From positions 1,364,001 through 1,428,000 of the forward strand of contig NZ_CAJHBK010000001.1 in NCBI RefSeq assembly GCF_904846615.1: a stretch of DNA of 64,000 nucleotides. Direction: 5' to 3'. Each line of letters begins with the position of its first letter. The stretch's first letter is position 1. Position numbers and translations under genes: made by a program. Origin of the DNA: Psychrobacter sp. JCM 18902 (GTDB lineage Bacteria > Pseudomonadota > Gammaproteobacteria > Pseudomonadales > Moraxellaceae). This document shows positions 1-10,052 of the stretch, in pieces. A model generated the notes under the pieces. That model had not been told where the DNA came from, searched no databases, and saw nothing but the letters and a program-made list of their open reading frames with translations.

Positions 1-1818
1 TCTTGTTCGATATGGGTAAAGAGAGGTCTTACGCTTACTTTCATTGCTGCGTCATTTAATTTGCAGGCTGCACCAACAAAGATGGGTAGTATCACGGTTA
101 CCAGCTCTGATGCTTCGGCTGGTACTGCTTCTGGCACATATGTAGCAGCAGGTTCTGGTGCTACCGGTAGTTTTACTTTAGTCCGCAATGAAAATATTGG
201 TTATAGCAATAGCGCTGAGATAACACCAGCTAGTGGTACGCGCACCAATGGTATTGAAATCAGGAATGATTCTAATACTAGTATTGATAGAGATAAGTTC
301 AAGTACACCTTTACTATTACTCCTGATGACAATGCTTCTATACATACCATAAAAATTGGTCAAGCCAGCTATTCAATGGGTGGTAACTCAGAAATTGCAC
401 GTCAAACGTTAAGTTTTACCCAAAATAGTCAAATTAGTCTACCTGCGCAAGCCACTATCAAAAACAACCCAGATGTCCCCTATTACTATAATGCAATGGG
501 TGATTATTTTATGGGCAGCAAAGTCAATAGTACCCAGCTGAATTCACAAAATGCTGTGTTCAACCCGCAGCTGCGTACCGATAGCTCAAATGTGAATGGT
601 AGTGGTTTATTTTATTATAATATTACTAATCTAGCGGGTGCTACTGGTAGCCAAAATCCATATAGTCCTACCTTGAATACGAATAAACAAGTAAGCCTCA
701 GTTCAAATAACGGAGTTTTACCACCGACGCCAACTTTTGAAAATATTATTAAAAGTATCAATAATGGCAGCACGTATTCTGCACTCTCATCTAATACCGC
801 TATTTCCAATGGCGGTACTTATGTCAGTTATGGCATCGAAAACAGTCAAAGCAATTATGTTGTCGCGGTAAGAAATTCGAAAACCGTGACTTTGACCTAT
901 GAAGGGATTATGAATGGTAATATCGGCATTGCGCGTAACGTAATCGGTGAAACCTATAACGAATGGATCAGCTTTGGGGTAGAAAGTGAACCGTTTAATT
1001 ACGTCTTTTCAGGCACTGTATTCAATGATAATGGCGGTATAAACGATAGCGACATCAATGTCAAAAAAGATAACGCTACGATAGACAGCGGTATATATAA
1101 CAATACCAACTTCTTCAATGGTACTTTTGACTCTGCTGAAAGTGGTATTGCAGGTAGTACAGTCAAGCTGGTTGACTGTATAACCAATGCTCCTCTTGAA
1201 ACTATCAATATTCCTACTAATATTGTCGGTAAATATGAGATTAAAATACCTATCGCTTCTCTAACTGGCAAAAGTACTGTCTGCCTGATTGAAGAAAATA
1301 GTGGTAACACTTATCCCATTCGTACTACTAATGAAAAAACGGTTATTTCCTTGACTACTAACCAGTATAACTATGAAAATAATAACTTTGGCAGAGTGAT
1401 TGATAAAAACACAGCTTTAGTCCTTGAAAAAGAACAAGCACTTAACGATTGCAAAATCGCCTCATTGTTACCAAATCTAGAAAACAAGCTTGCCTATAGT
1501 AAAACCGCCCTATCTGAAGTAACTCCAGGACAATGTATTGCCTACAAAATTACTGCGACCAATCGAGCCAACCTTAGTATCAATCACTTTGTTCTACAAG
1601 ATGTCTTGCAAGAAAAAAATGTGAATGGCGCGATAGTGACGTCAAAACTTGCGAATCCAATCCATCAAGCAAGCGAATATGCCGCAGACAGCGTCGCTAT
1701 CGGCAATAACGGTACTGTCAAAACGGTAACCTCTATTTTAGATCCAAGGACAAAACGTAGTTTTTACTTTAATACTAAGTATGGCACGACATACTCTAAT
1801 ACACCCGATACCCCTTAA
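1..1818 (+). CDS. Secreted surface protein with SdrD-B-like and DUF11-like domains (5' partial)
   Basis: The reading frame is open to the left edge of the window with no convincing start inside it, so the gene begins upstream. The residues encoded by bases 13-66 look like the end of a signal peptide (positive VKRG, hydrophobic LTLTFIAA, then a QA-A cleavage-like site). The mature part is rich in Asn, Ser, Thr and Gly, as in bacterial surface proteins. A segment around bases 1000-1400 (GTVFNDNGG... then AESGIAGSTVKLVDC... and ENNNFGRV) resembles SdrD-B-type Cna-B folds. The last 130 residues (PGQCIAYKITATNRA) resemble a DUF11 repeat. Inferred role: cell-surface or adhesin-like protein; no enzymatic motif is seen. 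The family placement is by pattern only. Confidence 0.6.
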   Translation, partial: SCSIWVKRGLTLTFIAASFNLQAAPTKMGSITVTSSDASAGTASGTYVAAGSGATGSFTLVRNENIGYSNSAEITPASGTRTNGIEIRNDSNTSIDRDKFKYTFTITPDDNASIHTIKIGQASYSMGGNSEIARQTLSFTQNSQISLPAQATIKNNPDVPYYYNAMGDYFMGSKVNSTQLNSQNAVFNPQLRTDSSNVNGSGLFYYNITNLAGATGSQNPYSPTLNTNKQVSLSSNNGVLPPTPTFENIIKSINNGSTYSALSSNTAISNGGTYVSYGIENSQSNYVVAVRNSKTVTLTYEGIMNGNIGIARNVIGETYNEWISFGVESEPFNYVFSGTVFNDNGGINDSDINVKKDNATIDSGIYNNTNFFNGTFDSAESGIAGSTVKLVDCITNAPLETINIPTNIVGKYEIKIPIASLTGKSTVCLIEENSGNTYPIRTTNEKTVISLTTNQYNYENNNFGRVIDKNTALVLEKEQALNDCKIASLLPNLENKLAYSKTALSEVTPGQCIAYKITATNRANLSINHFVLQDVLQEKNVNGAIVTSKLANPIHQASEYAADSVAIGNNGTVKTVTSILDPRTKRSFYFNTKYGTTYSNTPDTP

Positions 1819-1952
1819 TAATAGCGTTATATGCATATTTTGATTTTATCAACGGCTACATTTGCTACACTACCCGTATTTTTTTGACCACAGTCTTATA
1901 TGATGTGTTCATTTGTGGGATTTCACATTTTTCATCACTTTTACTTTTTTAA

Positions 1953-3359
<1,407 letters not shown>

Positions 3360-3390
3360 CTAGCGATCAATTCATTTTTATAAAATGTAA

Positions 3391-3425
3391 AAAAGATATA
3401 AACGAGCATTCATTTATATCTTTTT
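3391..3425 (+). terminator. Hairpin terminator after purB
   Basis: A 12-base AT-rich stem (3391-3402 with 3413-3424) runs into a T tract about 30 bases after the purB stop. The stem is weak, but position and T run fit an intrinsic terminator. Confidence 0.6.
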
Positions 3426-3483
3426 AAAAAAACCTTACTCTAAACACTATGATTTTTTAAATACATAGTTAATGGGTGAGGTT

Positions 3484-3678
3484 TTATTCTTTATCGTCTT
3501 TGTCTTTTTTATCACTGCTATCACCCGGTATGATCGCTTTGGTAACAGCAACAGTACCTTTGACGACGCCTTTAGTAGTTTTGTAGGCGACTTTTACAGG
3601 TACGGTGACGATTTTATGCACACAAGCTTGCAGCATAAACATACTGGCGATGATGACGATAAACTGTAATTTTTTCAT
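3484..3678 (-). CDS. Small lipoprotein, unknown function
   Basis: A 64-residue lipoprotein counted from the ATG at 3678. That start is chosen because AGGAA lies just before it; a longer frame to 3705 has no better site. The N-terminus is MKKLQFIVIIASMFMLQAC, a signal peptide ending in an LQAC lipobox. The mature part has a short Val/Lys/Thr-rich segment (VTVPVKVAYKTTKGVVKGTVAVTKA) and a charged Asp/Lys tail. It lies between purB and roxA on the opposite strand. Small lipoproteins of this type occur in Moraxellaceae, but I know no function for them. Confidence 0.75.
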   Translation of the reverse strand: MKKLQFIVIIASMFMLQACVHKIVTVPVKVAYKTTKGVVKGTVAVTKAIIPGDSSDKKDKDDKE

Positions 3679-3834
3679 ATATTTCCTACGGATAATGAGA
3701 GGCATTGATGGCTATATTTTGACCATCAGCTAGACGCTAATCATAAACCAATACACGTCAGCTATAAAGCACTGTTCTAGTTTTATATTCTGTTGACCTT
3801 GATATCCTTTCTACTTAAACACACGGATCTACCC

Positions 3835-5007
3835 ATGACTTCTATACCGCTTTGTTTACCCGACTCTATCACGCCTGAGCAATTTTTAAGCGAATACTGG
3901 CAAAAAAAGCCACTCTTAATTAAACAAGGCTTACCACAGCTAATTGGCATGTTTGAACCTGACGACATGCTTGGTCTAGCCCTAGAAGAAGATGCTGCGG
4001 CACGCTTACTAACTCAAGCAGCAAGTAAAAAAGAAGGTCAGGCGCAGTGGCAACTCAAGAAAAGCCCATTGACTGAAACTGATTTCGATAACTTACCTGA
4101 GCAATGGACCGTACTGGTGCAGAATATGGAACAGTGGTCACCTGAGCTTGGTCAATTGTGGCAAGCCTTTGACTTTATTCCGCAATGGCAACATGATGAC
4201 ATCATGGTTTCTTATGCGCCAAAAGGTGGCTCAGTCGGCAAACACTATGACGATTATGATGTGTTTTTAGCACAAGGCTACGGCACTAGACGTTGGCAAC
4301 TGGGCAAATTCTGTGATAAAAATACCGAGTTTGTCGCCGATGAGCCGATTCGCCTCTTTGATGACATGGGTGAGATTATTTTTGATGAAATATTAGAAGC
4401 CGGTGACGTACTTTACGTACCGCCGAAGCTGTCGCATTTTGGTGTGGCACAAGACGATTGCTTAACCTTTTCATTTGGCTGCCGTCGTCCTAACTTGATG
4501 CAAATCATCGACAACTTAGCTGATATTGCCACCAACGATAGCGATTTATTTATCCCAATGCTGTTGCCACAAGCGCTGCAAGCGTCAGGTGAATTGCAAG
4601 CGAGCAGCATCAATGCGATCAAAGATCAGCTATTACAAATGCTACAGTCTGAGCGTGGTGATGATATCATTCGTCAAGCAGTTTCTGAAGTCGTCAGCAA
4701 ACGCCAGTATGATGCGCTGATGCCAGAGGATACACTAGATACGGATGAGCTCATGCAAGCTCTAGCAGAAGGTGCCACCTTGCAAGCGGATTATAGCAAT
4801 CGTTTGCTCTATAGCCAGACTAATGATGGCATTGTGCTATATGCCAATGGTCAGCGCATTGACGGGCTTGATGATACAGCAGTAGCGGTATTGGTGCGTT
4901 TGGCTAATGGCGAACACCTAAATAGTCAAGATGTCACCGATGTTGATGCAGATGATTTGAGCGAATGGCTAGAGAACGGCTGGGTGTGGATTGATATTGC
5001 TGAATAA
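3835..5007 (+). CDS. roxA: JmjC/cupin ribosomal protein L16 arginine hydroxylase (YcfD-like)
   Basis: A 2-oxoglutarate- and Fe(II)-dependent oxygenase of the YcfD/RoxA family, which hydroxylates an arginine of ribosomal protein L16. From the ATG at 3835 it has 390 residues (E. coli YcfD 373). The iron ligands are visible as HYD (H137, D139) and H201 in YVPPKLSHFG. The spacing of 64 residues is close to the 62 of E. coli. The N-terminal YWQKKPLLIKQ motif is typical. An upstream TTG at 3793 would add 14 residues but lacks support. It is a single gene followed by a bidirectional terminator shared with the convergent putA locus. Confidence 0.93.
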   Translation: MTSIPLCLPDSITPEQFLSEYWQKKPLLIKQGLPQLIGMFEPDDMLGLALEEDAAARLLTQAASKKEGQAQWQLKKSPLTETDFDNLPEQWTVLVQNMEQWSPELGQLWQAFDFIPQWQHDDIMVSYAPKGGSVGKHYDDYDVFLAQGYGTRRWQLGKFCDKNTEFVADEPIRLFDDMGEIIFDEILEAGDVLYVPPKLSHFGVAQDDCLTFSFGCRRPNLMQIIDNLADIATNDSDLFIPMLLPQALQASGELQASSINAIKDQLLQMLQSERGDDIIRQAVSEVVSKRQYDALMPEDTLDTDELMQALAEGATLQADYSNRLLYSQTNDGIVLYANGQRIDGLDDTAVAVLVRLANGEHLNSQDVTDVDADDLSEWLENGWVWIDIAE

Positions 5008-5043
5008 TATCTATTAATCAGACATTAATCAAATAACGCAAAT

Positions 5044-5086
5044 AAAAAAACCGCTATTCGACAATTACTCAGATAGCGGTTTTTTC
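5044..5086. terminator. Bidirectional terminator between roxA and the putA locus
   Basis: Arms 5051-5057 (CCGCTAT) and 5073-5079 (ATAGCGG) are flanked by an A run on the left and a T run on the right. It can therefore end transcription from both convergent units. Confidence 0.85.
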
Positions 5087-5181
5087 TTATAAATCGTATT
5101 CGGTATTTATAGCTATACCAAACACTGCTTAGCACTTATCAAAACGGATATAAGAGCGAAGCGGGTTTGTAATTAATACGG

Positions 5182-5874
5182 TTATTCTGTACCAAGTTCA
5201 AGCAAGCTAGCATTACCACCGATCGCTGTGGTATTGATTGTTTTGACGCGCTCAGTGACAAAACGATGCAAATAATCAGGCGTTAGCATCTCTGACAAGC
5301 CTTCCATATCAGTGACGCTGATGACTTGCGTTAAGATACCGTCTGTATTGGCAAGCTCTTGACTGATAGTCTGTACTTCGCTTCGATTGCCAGAGACTGC
5401 AACCTGTGCCAGACGATCGATATATAAAAGCGTGACGGTTTGCGAGTCATTCGCCACACTCAATACATCTTCGCTGATACCTGTATCATATAGTATCTTG
5501 GCAGCTTCATTGCACATCTCATCTTGGCTTGGGCAATGCAGGATGACTTCATTACCTGTCAATAGTGCGGCTACCAGCTGTCCTAATACTGCCATGGCTC
5601 TAGCAGATTCACCACCAATAACCATGGTCTTACCACGACCAGTGACATATAGATCGTTGGATTCACCAGTTGCACCAGTCATGCGATGCACCTCATCCAA
5701 GCTAGGCGCGGCGCTCAATAGATGATTGAACAAACGCTTTGCTTTATTGGCATCACCAGTCAGCAGCGCCAACTTCGGAATAGCCGCTTGCAGATATGTT
5801 GCGCGATTCACTGCGCCAAGTAATCGCCAAGATTCACAAACCTGGGCATGATTTTTTTTGAATTCAGTCGCCAT
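5182..5874 (-). CDS. Detached C-terminal domain of type B PutA
   Basis: A 230-residue protein with no catalytic domain of its own. Its segments TGATGESNDLYVTGRGKTM and the end NTTAIGGNASLLELG match the C-terminal ALDH-superfamily-like domain and the conserved C-terminal motif (VNTAAAGGNASL in E. coli) that end long PutA proteins. In those proteins this domain supports oligomerisation and covers the substrate-channelling tunnel. Here it starts 11 bases after the putA stop codon. It has its own strong ribosome site: TAAGGAG, overlapping the putA TAA, 7 bases before ATG. This makes a simple sequencing frameshift unlikely. Inferred role: a subunit that completes PutA in trans. Confidence 0.85.
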   Translation of the reverse strand: MATEFKKNHAQVCESWRLLGAVNRATYLQAAIPKLALLTGDANKAKRLFNHLLSAAPSLDEVHRMTGATGESNDLYVTGRGKTMVIGGESARAMAVLGQLVAALLTGNEVILHCPSQDEMCNEAAKILYDTGISEDVLSVANDSQTVTLLYIDRLAQVAVSGNRSEVQTISQELANTDGILTQVISVTDMEGLSEMLTPDYLHRFVTERVKTINTTAIGGNASLLELGTE

Positions 5875-5885
5875 GTTGCTACTCC

Positions 5886-8800
5886 TTATGCGAGTTCTGT
5901 TTGAGTGATGGTTTGGGTAGTATTAGCAGTTATCTGGTTACTACTATTTGACTCTGAGCTAAGCTGCATCAAACGTGCGACATAATGCGGGCCACCAGCT
6001 TTAGGACCCGTACCAGACAGACCACAACCACCGAATGGTTGTACGTTTACGACGGCACCGATTTGGTTGCGGTTGATGTAAGTATTACCTACAAACGCAC
6101 GGCGCTCGATATGCTCAACGGTATTTTCGATACGACTATGAATACCTAGGGTCAAACCAAAGCCTGTCGCGTTGATGGCATCAATCAGCTTATTCAGATC
6201 ACGTGCTCGATAGCGCAGTACGTGCAAAATTGGACCAAAATGCTCGCCACCTATCACGTCGATACTTTTCACTTCGATCGCTGTTGGCAATACAAAGGTA
6301 GACTGTTCTTGACTGACAACTGAGCTTGAGCTCATTGGCGTCTGTGCCAAGATAGTCGCCGTTGGCTCAGCGTCCATACGCTCGATATGCGCTTCAAGAC
6401 TACGTTTGGCATCCGCATCAATCACTGGACCCACATCTGTAGCAGCATATAAAGGATTGCCGACCGATAGCTCAGCCATATTACCTTGTAATAGCTCAAT
6501 TAAATTATCAGCCATTTCTTCTTGCACGCACAATATACGACAAGCTGAGCAACGCTGACCTGCTGAACCAAATGCAGATAAGACAGCGTCTCTAACTACT
6601 TGTTCTGGCAATGCCGTTGAATCAACAATCATAGCATTCTGACCACCAGTTTCGGCGATAAAAACAGGTAGCTCACCACTGGCTTGGGCATGATCATTTA
6701 GGCTTTGGTTAATACGTTGAGCCGTTTGGGTTGAACCCGTAAATATCACACCTGCTATATTGTCAGCCGCTGTCAATGCACCACCAACATCGCCAGCACC
6801 GATCACTAACTGTAAGGCTTGTGTTGGTACGCCTGCTTGGTACATTAGCTGAGCACCAAAATGGGCAATCAAGCTGGTTTGTTCGGCAGGTTTCGCCACC
6901 ACCGTATTACCTGCTGCTAGCGCCGCTACGATTTGACCAGTATAGATAGCCAATGGGAAATTCCATGGGCTAATACAGACAAAGGTGCCACGTGCTTTAT
7001 AAATTTGACGAGATTGCTTGCCAACCAAATCGGTGAATTCATGCACGACATCGTCTAAACGCTCTGCTTCATCGGCATAAAAACGGCAGAAATCAACCGC
7101 TTCTTTGATTTCATCAATACCGTCTTGAAGGGTTTTGCCCGCTTCGATTTGGCATAGCACCATTAGCTCAGCGTAGTTTTCTTCATAGAGATCCGCTATC
7201 TTACGCAATATTTCAGCACGCTTAGCAGCTGATACTGCTTGCCAGACACTTTGCCCTGCCACTGCCGCATCGATTGCTTGACCAGCTATTTCAGCATTGG
7301 CATAAGTGACTTCACCAGCACTTACTTCGTGGTTCCAAGGTGCACGTACGGTTTGAGTCTCAAGCTTATGCGTTACGCCCTCTACTTCATATTCATCAAT
7401 TGCTTTGCCATTGACGATGGACGTCGCTGACCAAGTTTTATGCAAATGGCTATCGATAGCAGATTTAAAGGGCAGCCATTGTGACTCTACGAATATATTA
7501 GGACCAAAACTGGCACGGCGCGCACCATAAATCTCTAACGGTAACGGAATCTCTGGATTGTGTAACGTCGCATTGGCCAGCAGCTTGTCATAGGGATGTA
7601 CTGTCAGCTTCTCAATCGGATAAGACTTGTCTAGCAGCTGATGGACAAACGAGCTGTTGGCGCCGTTTTCGAGCAAGCGACGTACCAAGTACGGCAGCAA
7701 ATCTTTATGCGCGCCAACTGGGGCATAGATACGTACCGGAATTTGATACGCTTGTAAGATATGATCATAAAGCGCATCACCCATGCCGTGCAAACGCTGA
7801 AACTCAAACTCTCTATGCTTACTCATGGTCATAATTGACGCTAGGGTGTGCGCATTGTGTGTCGCAAACTGTGGCCAAATCAAGCCGCGCAGATGATCTG
7901 ACAATAAGAAACGCGCACAGGCAAGATAAGCAGTATCCGTGCCTTCTTTGCGTGTCCAGACAGGATAGCCTGACAGACCTTTTTGCTGGGCAAGCTTGAT
8001 CTCAGTATCCCAATAGGCACCCTTTACCAGACGTACTGGAATACGATCTCCCACCTCAGTCGATAGACGAGCCAGCCACACCAAAATAGCGATGGCACGC
8101 TTAGAGTAACCTTGCACGACCAAGCCAAGACCATCCCAGTCAGCCGTCAAATTGTCACGGTACAAAGACTCAAACAGTTTTAAAGAAATTTCAAGGCGGT
8201 CGGCTTCTTCGGCATCGATACTAAGATCCACATTGACTTCACGTGCCGCTTCGATGAGCAACAAGCAGCGTTGACGTAATAAACCCATGACTTGGGCTTC
8301 TTGCGTGGCTTCATAGCGAGGGTGCAATGCTGACAGCTTGATAGATACTGATGGCTTAGGCATGCCTTCTTTGACTTTGATACTGGCAGTGGCTCTGATC
8401 GCATGCAGGTAGTCATTGAAGTATTTTTCAGCGTCTTTATGCGCAATAGCCGCTTCACCAAGCATATCAAACGAATAGGTATAGCCTTTATTACGATAAG
8501 GCTGGCTGTTTTTATTGGCGTCTTCGATGGTCTCGCCCAATACAAACTGATGACCCATGATGCGCATGGCTTTTTGCATGGCACTACGAATAACAGGCTC
8601 GCCCATCTTTTTAGTCATGCGATCCAAAAAGCCTGATGCTGTGGTGCTACTATCAATACTGACGACACGACCTGTCATCATCATGCCCCATGTCGAGGCA
8701 TTGACCATAAAACCGTTGTCATTTTTGATGTGCTTTTTCCAATCAGCCACACTCATTTTGTCATGAATCAACGCATCAGCAGTATAATTGTCTGGCACTC

Positions 8801-9137
8801 GAATCAAGGCTTCTGCCAAGCTCATCAGCAAGATACCTTCTTGGGTATCAAGACTATACTCAAGCAGTAACGAGTCGACCATCTTGACCGCTTTGCCATC
8901 ATTACGTACATGTTCAACCAGCTGGCGCGTTTGCTCAGCAGCGGCGTCACGTTCTTCTGTGCTGGGTTTAGCAAGTGGCAATAATTTGGACAACCAGCGC
9001 TCTTCATCAACGCTATACAACGGCGAAATACGGGCGTGCAGAGTTTCTGCCGACTGGGCAATATAATCTGGCGATAGCAAATCGACAGGATTAAACAAAA
9101 TCGGCTCTTGCGGGGTAAACTGGTCTACTGGGTTCAT
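5886..9137 (-). CDS. putA: Bifunctional proline dehydrogenase / P5C (glutamate semialdehyde) dehydrogenase
   Basis: Oxidises proline to glutamate: FAD-dependent proline dehydrogenase, then NAD-dependent P5C dehydrogenase, usually at the inner membrane face. It has 1083 residues. The PRODH barrel lies roughly at residues 180-480 (RLVKGAYWDTEIKLAQ, FATHNAH, FEFQRLHGMGD, YAPVGAHKDLLPYLVRRLLENG). The aldehyde dehydrogenase domain lies roughly at 560-1060 (ISPWNFPLA, FIAETGGQNAMIVD, catalytic Cys in FGSAGQRCSACR). No ribbon-helix-helix DNA-binding domain precedes it, so it should not autoregulate as E. coli PutA does. The usual C-terminal domain of long PutAs is missing and is encoded by the next gene. 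GGAG lies 6 bases before the ATG. Confidence 0.95.
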   Translation of the reverse strand: MNPVDQFTPQEPILFNPVDLLSPDYIAQSAETLHARISPLYSVDEERWLSKLLPLAKPSTEERDAAAEQTRQLVEHVRNDGKAVKMVDSLLLEYSLDTQEGILLMSLAEALIRVPDNYTADALIHDKMSVADWKKHIKNDNGFMVNASTWGMMMTGRVVSIDSSTTASGFLDRMTKKMGEPVIRSAMQKAMRIMGHQFVLGETIEDANKNSQPYRNKGYTYSFDMLGEAAIAHKDAEKYFNDYLHAIRATASIKVKEGMPKPSVSIKLSALHPRYEATQEAQVMGLLRQRCLLLIEAAREVNVDLSIDAEEADRLEISLKLFESLYRDNLTADWDGLGLVVQGYSKRAIAILVWLARLSTEVGDRIPVRLVKGAYWDTEIKLAQQKGLSGYPVWTRKEGTDTAYLACARFLLSDHLRGLIWPQFATHNAHTLASIMTMSKHREFEFQRLHGMGDALYDHILQAYQIPVRIYAPVGAHKDLLPYLVRRLLENGANSSFVHQLLDKSYPIEKLTVHPYDKLLANATLHNPEIPLPLEIYGARRASFGPNIFVESQWLPFKSAIDSHLHKTWSATSIVNGKAIDEYEVEGVTHKLETQTVRAPWNHEVSAGEVTYANAEIAGQAIDAAVAGQSVWQAVSAAKRAEILRKIADLYEENYAELMVLCQIEAGKTLQDGIDEIKEAVDFCRFYADEAERLDDVVHEFTDLVGKQSRQIYKARGTFVCISPWNFPLAIYTGQIVAALAAGNTVVAKPAEQTSLIAHFGAQLMYQAGVPTQALQLVIGAGDVGGALTAADNIAGVIFTGSTQTAQRINQSLNDHAQASGELPVFIAETGGQNAMIVDSTALPEQVVRDAVLSAFGSAGQRCSACRILCVQEEMADNLIELLQGNMAELSVGNPLYAATDVGPVIDADAKRSLEAHIERMDAEPTATILAQTPMSSSSVVSQEQSTFVLPTAIEVKSIDVIGGEHFGPILHVLRYRARDLNKLIDAINATGFGLTLGIHSRIENTVEHIERRAFVGNTYINRNQIGAVVNVQPFGGCGLSGTGPKAGGPHYVARLMQLSSESNSSNQITANTTQTITQTELA

Positions 9138-9818
9138 AACAACTCCATAACTATCGTTTAAAAACCATCATAAATAGTGCTTTAGGAAGTCTGATCGTCT
9201 GGTATAACTAGCCATCACCATCATTCATTTAGATGATGGCTATCGATAGATACTTATAACAATAATCAAAAGTCCAAACGGCGCCATCACAAAACGAGAA
9301 AATCCAGCGTAGGCTGGAAGCGGTTAAGTAGGTCGTTCGACTGTTAAACGGGCTACGTTAACAATACAAAGGCAACAACGAACAGCTAAGCGGCATTAGT
9401 GCCTTCTTCTTGTTTGTAGTGAAAGGAGTGTGATGATCAGATATCGCTACATTAAAACGAAAAAATCGCTTTAGCAAAAAAATCTGCCATCTTGGGGGCT
9501 GCTAATTCACTGTAAGAAAAACCTCTACGGCGTTGATTGAGGTGATGCGCTTAACTCGGCTATAATATCATGAAAAAAATTTTCAAACTAACGATATTGC
9601 TTATTTTCACAAATTAATATATTTCTAAAAAACAATCAGTTAACAGCACTTTATCCCTTATGACGCACTGGTTATACTTTCCTATTTACTATTGGCGATT
9701 AATTGTTTTATTAAATCAAACACTTGAATAAATTTAGGGAAATTTGAGCCATTTTAAATCAAAAAAAACCCCTTTATCGTTTCCGAATAAAGAGGAATTT
9801 AACGTAACAAAACTTAAA
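9138..9818. other. Intergenic region upstream of putA
   Basis: About 680 bases between putA (leftward) and the repeats beyond. I see no credible coding region. The part near 9137 should hold the putA promoter, but I could not single out a convincing one. Confidence 0.5.
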
Positions 9819-9857
9819 AGCAGTAAAGTAATATCGAGAGCAGTAAAGTAATATCGA
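9819..9857 (+). repeat. Short tandem repeat, two copies with 20-base period
   Basis: The 19-base unit AGCAGTAAAGTAATATCGA occurs at 9819-9837 and again at 9839-9857. It lies just outside the inverted-repeat element at 9872. Function unknown. Confidence 0.85.
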
Positions 9858-9871
9858 ACGCTCACCGCATT

Positions 9872-10046
9872 CTAGGGCATGTCCTCAATTCAATTGCTCA
9901 TATCTAAACGGGCTAAAAATGGCTAAATTTTGCCAAACATCGTTAAATAGCTGGTTAATATCCCGATATTATCTGCGCTATTTTCCTCGTTTGACTGCAA
10001 TTTATCTCATTTTTATCACCATTTTTGAAATGAGGACACGCCCTAG
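9872..10046. mobile_element. MITE-like inverted-repeat element, 175 bp
   Basis: The ends are inverted repeats: 9872-9891 reads CTAGGGCATGTCCTCAATTC, and the complement of 10027-10046 reads CTAGGGCGTGTCCTCATTTC, 18 of 20 identical. The outer CTAG on each side could be a target duplication or part of the terminus. There is no transposase inside. The element ends 6 bases from the stop codon of the purine permease gene. The structure suggests a non-autonomous transposable element mobilised by an IS5-group or similar transposase (inference). Confidence 0.7.
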
Positions 10047-10052
10047 TAAAAC

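Noticed and set aside
9768..9800. Hairpin CCCCTTTAT...AATAAAGAGG as a terminator
   Set aside because: Stem has mismatches and no clean T tract on the side of either flanking gene.
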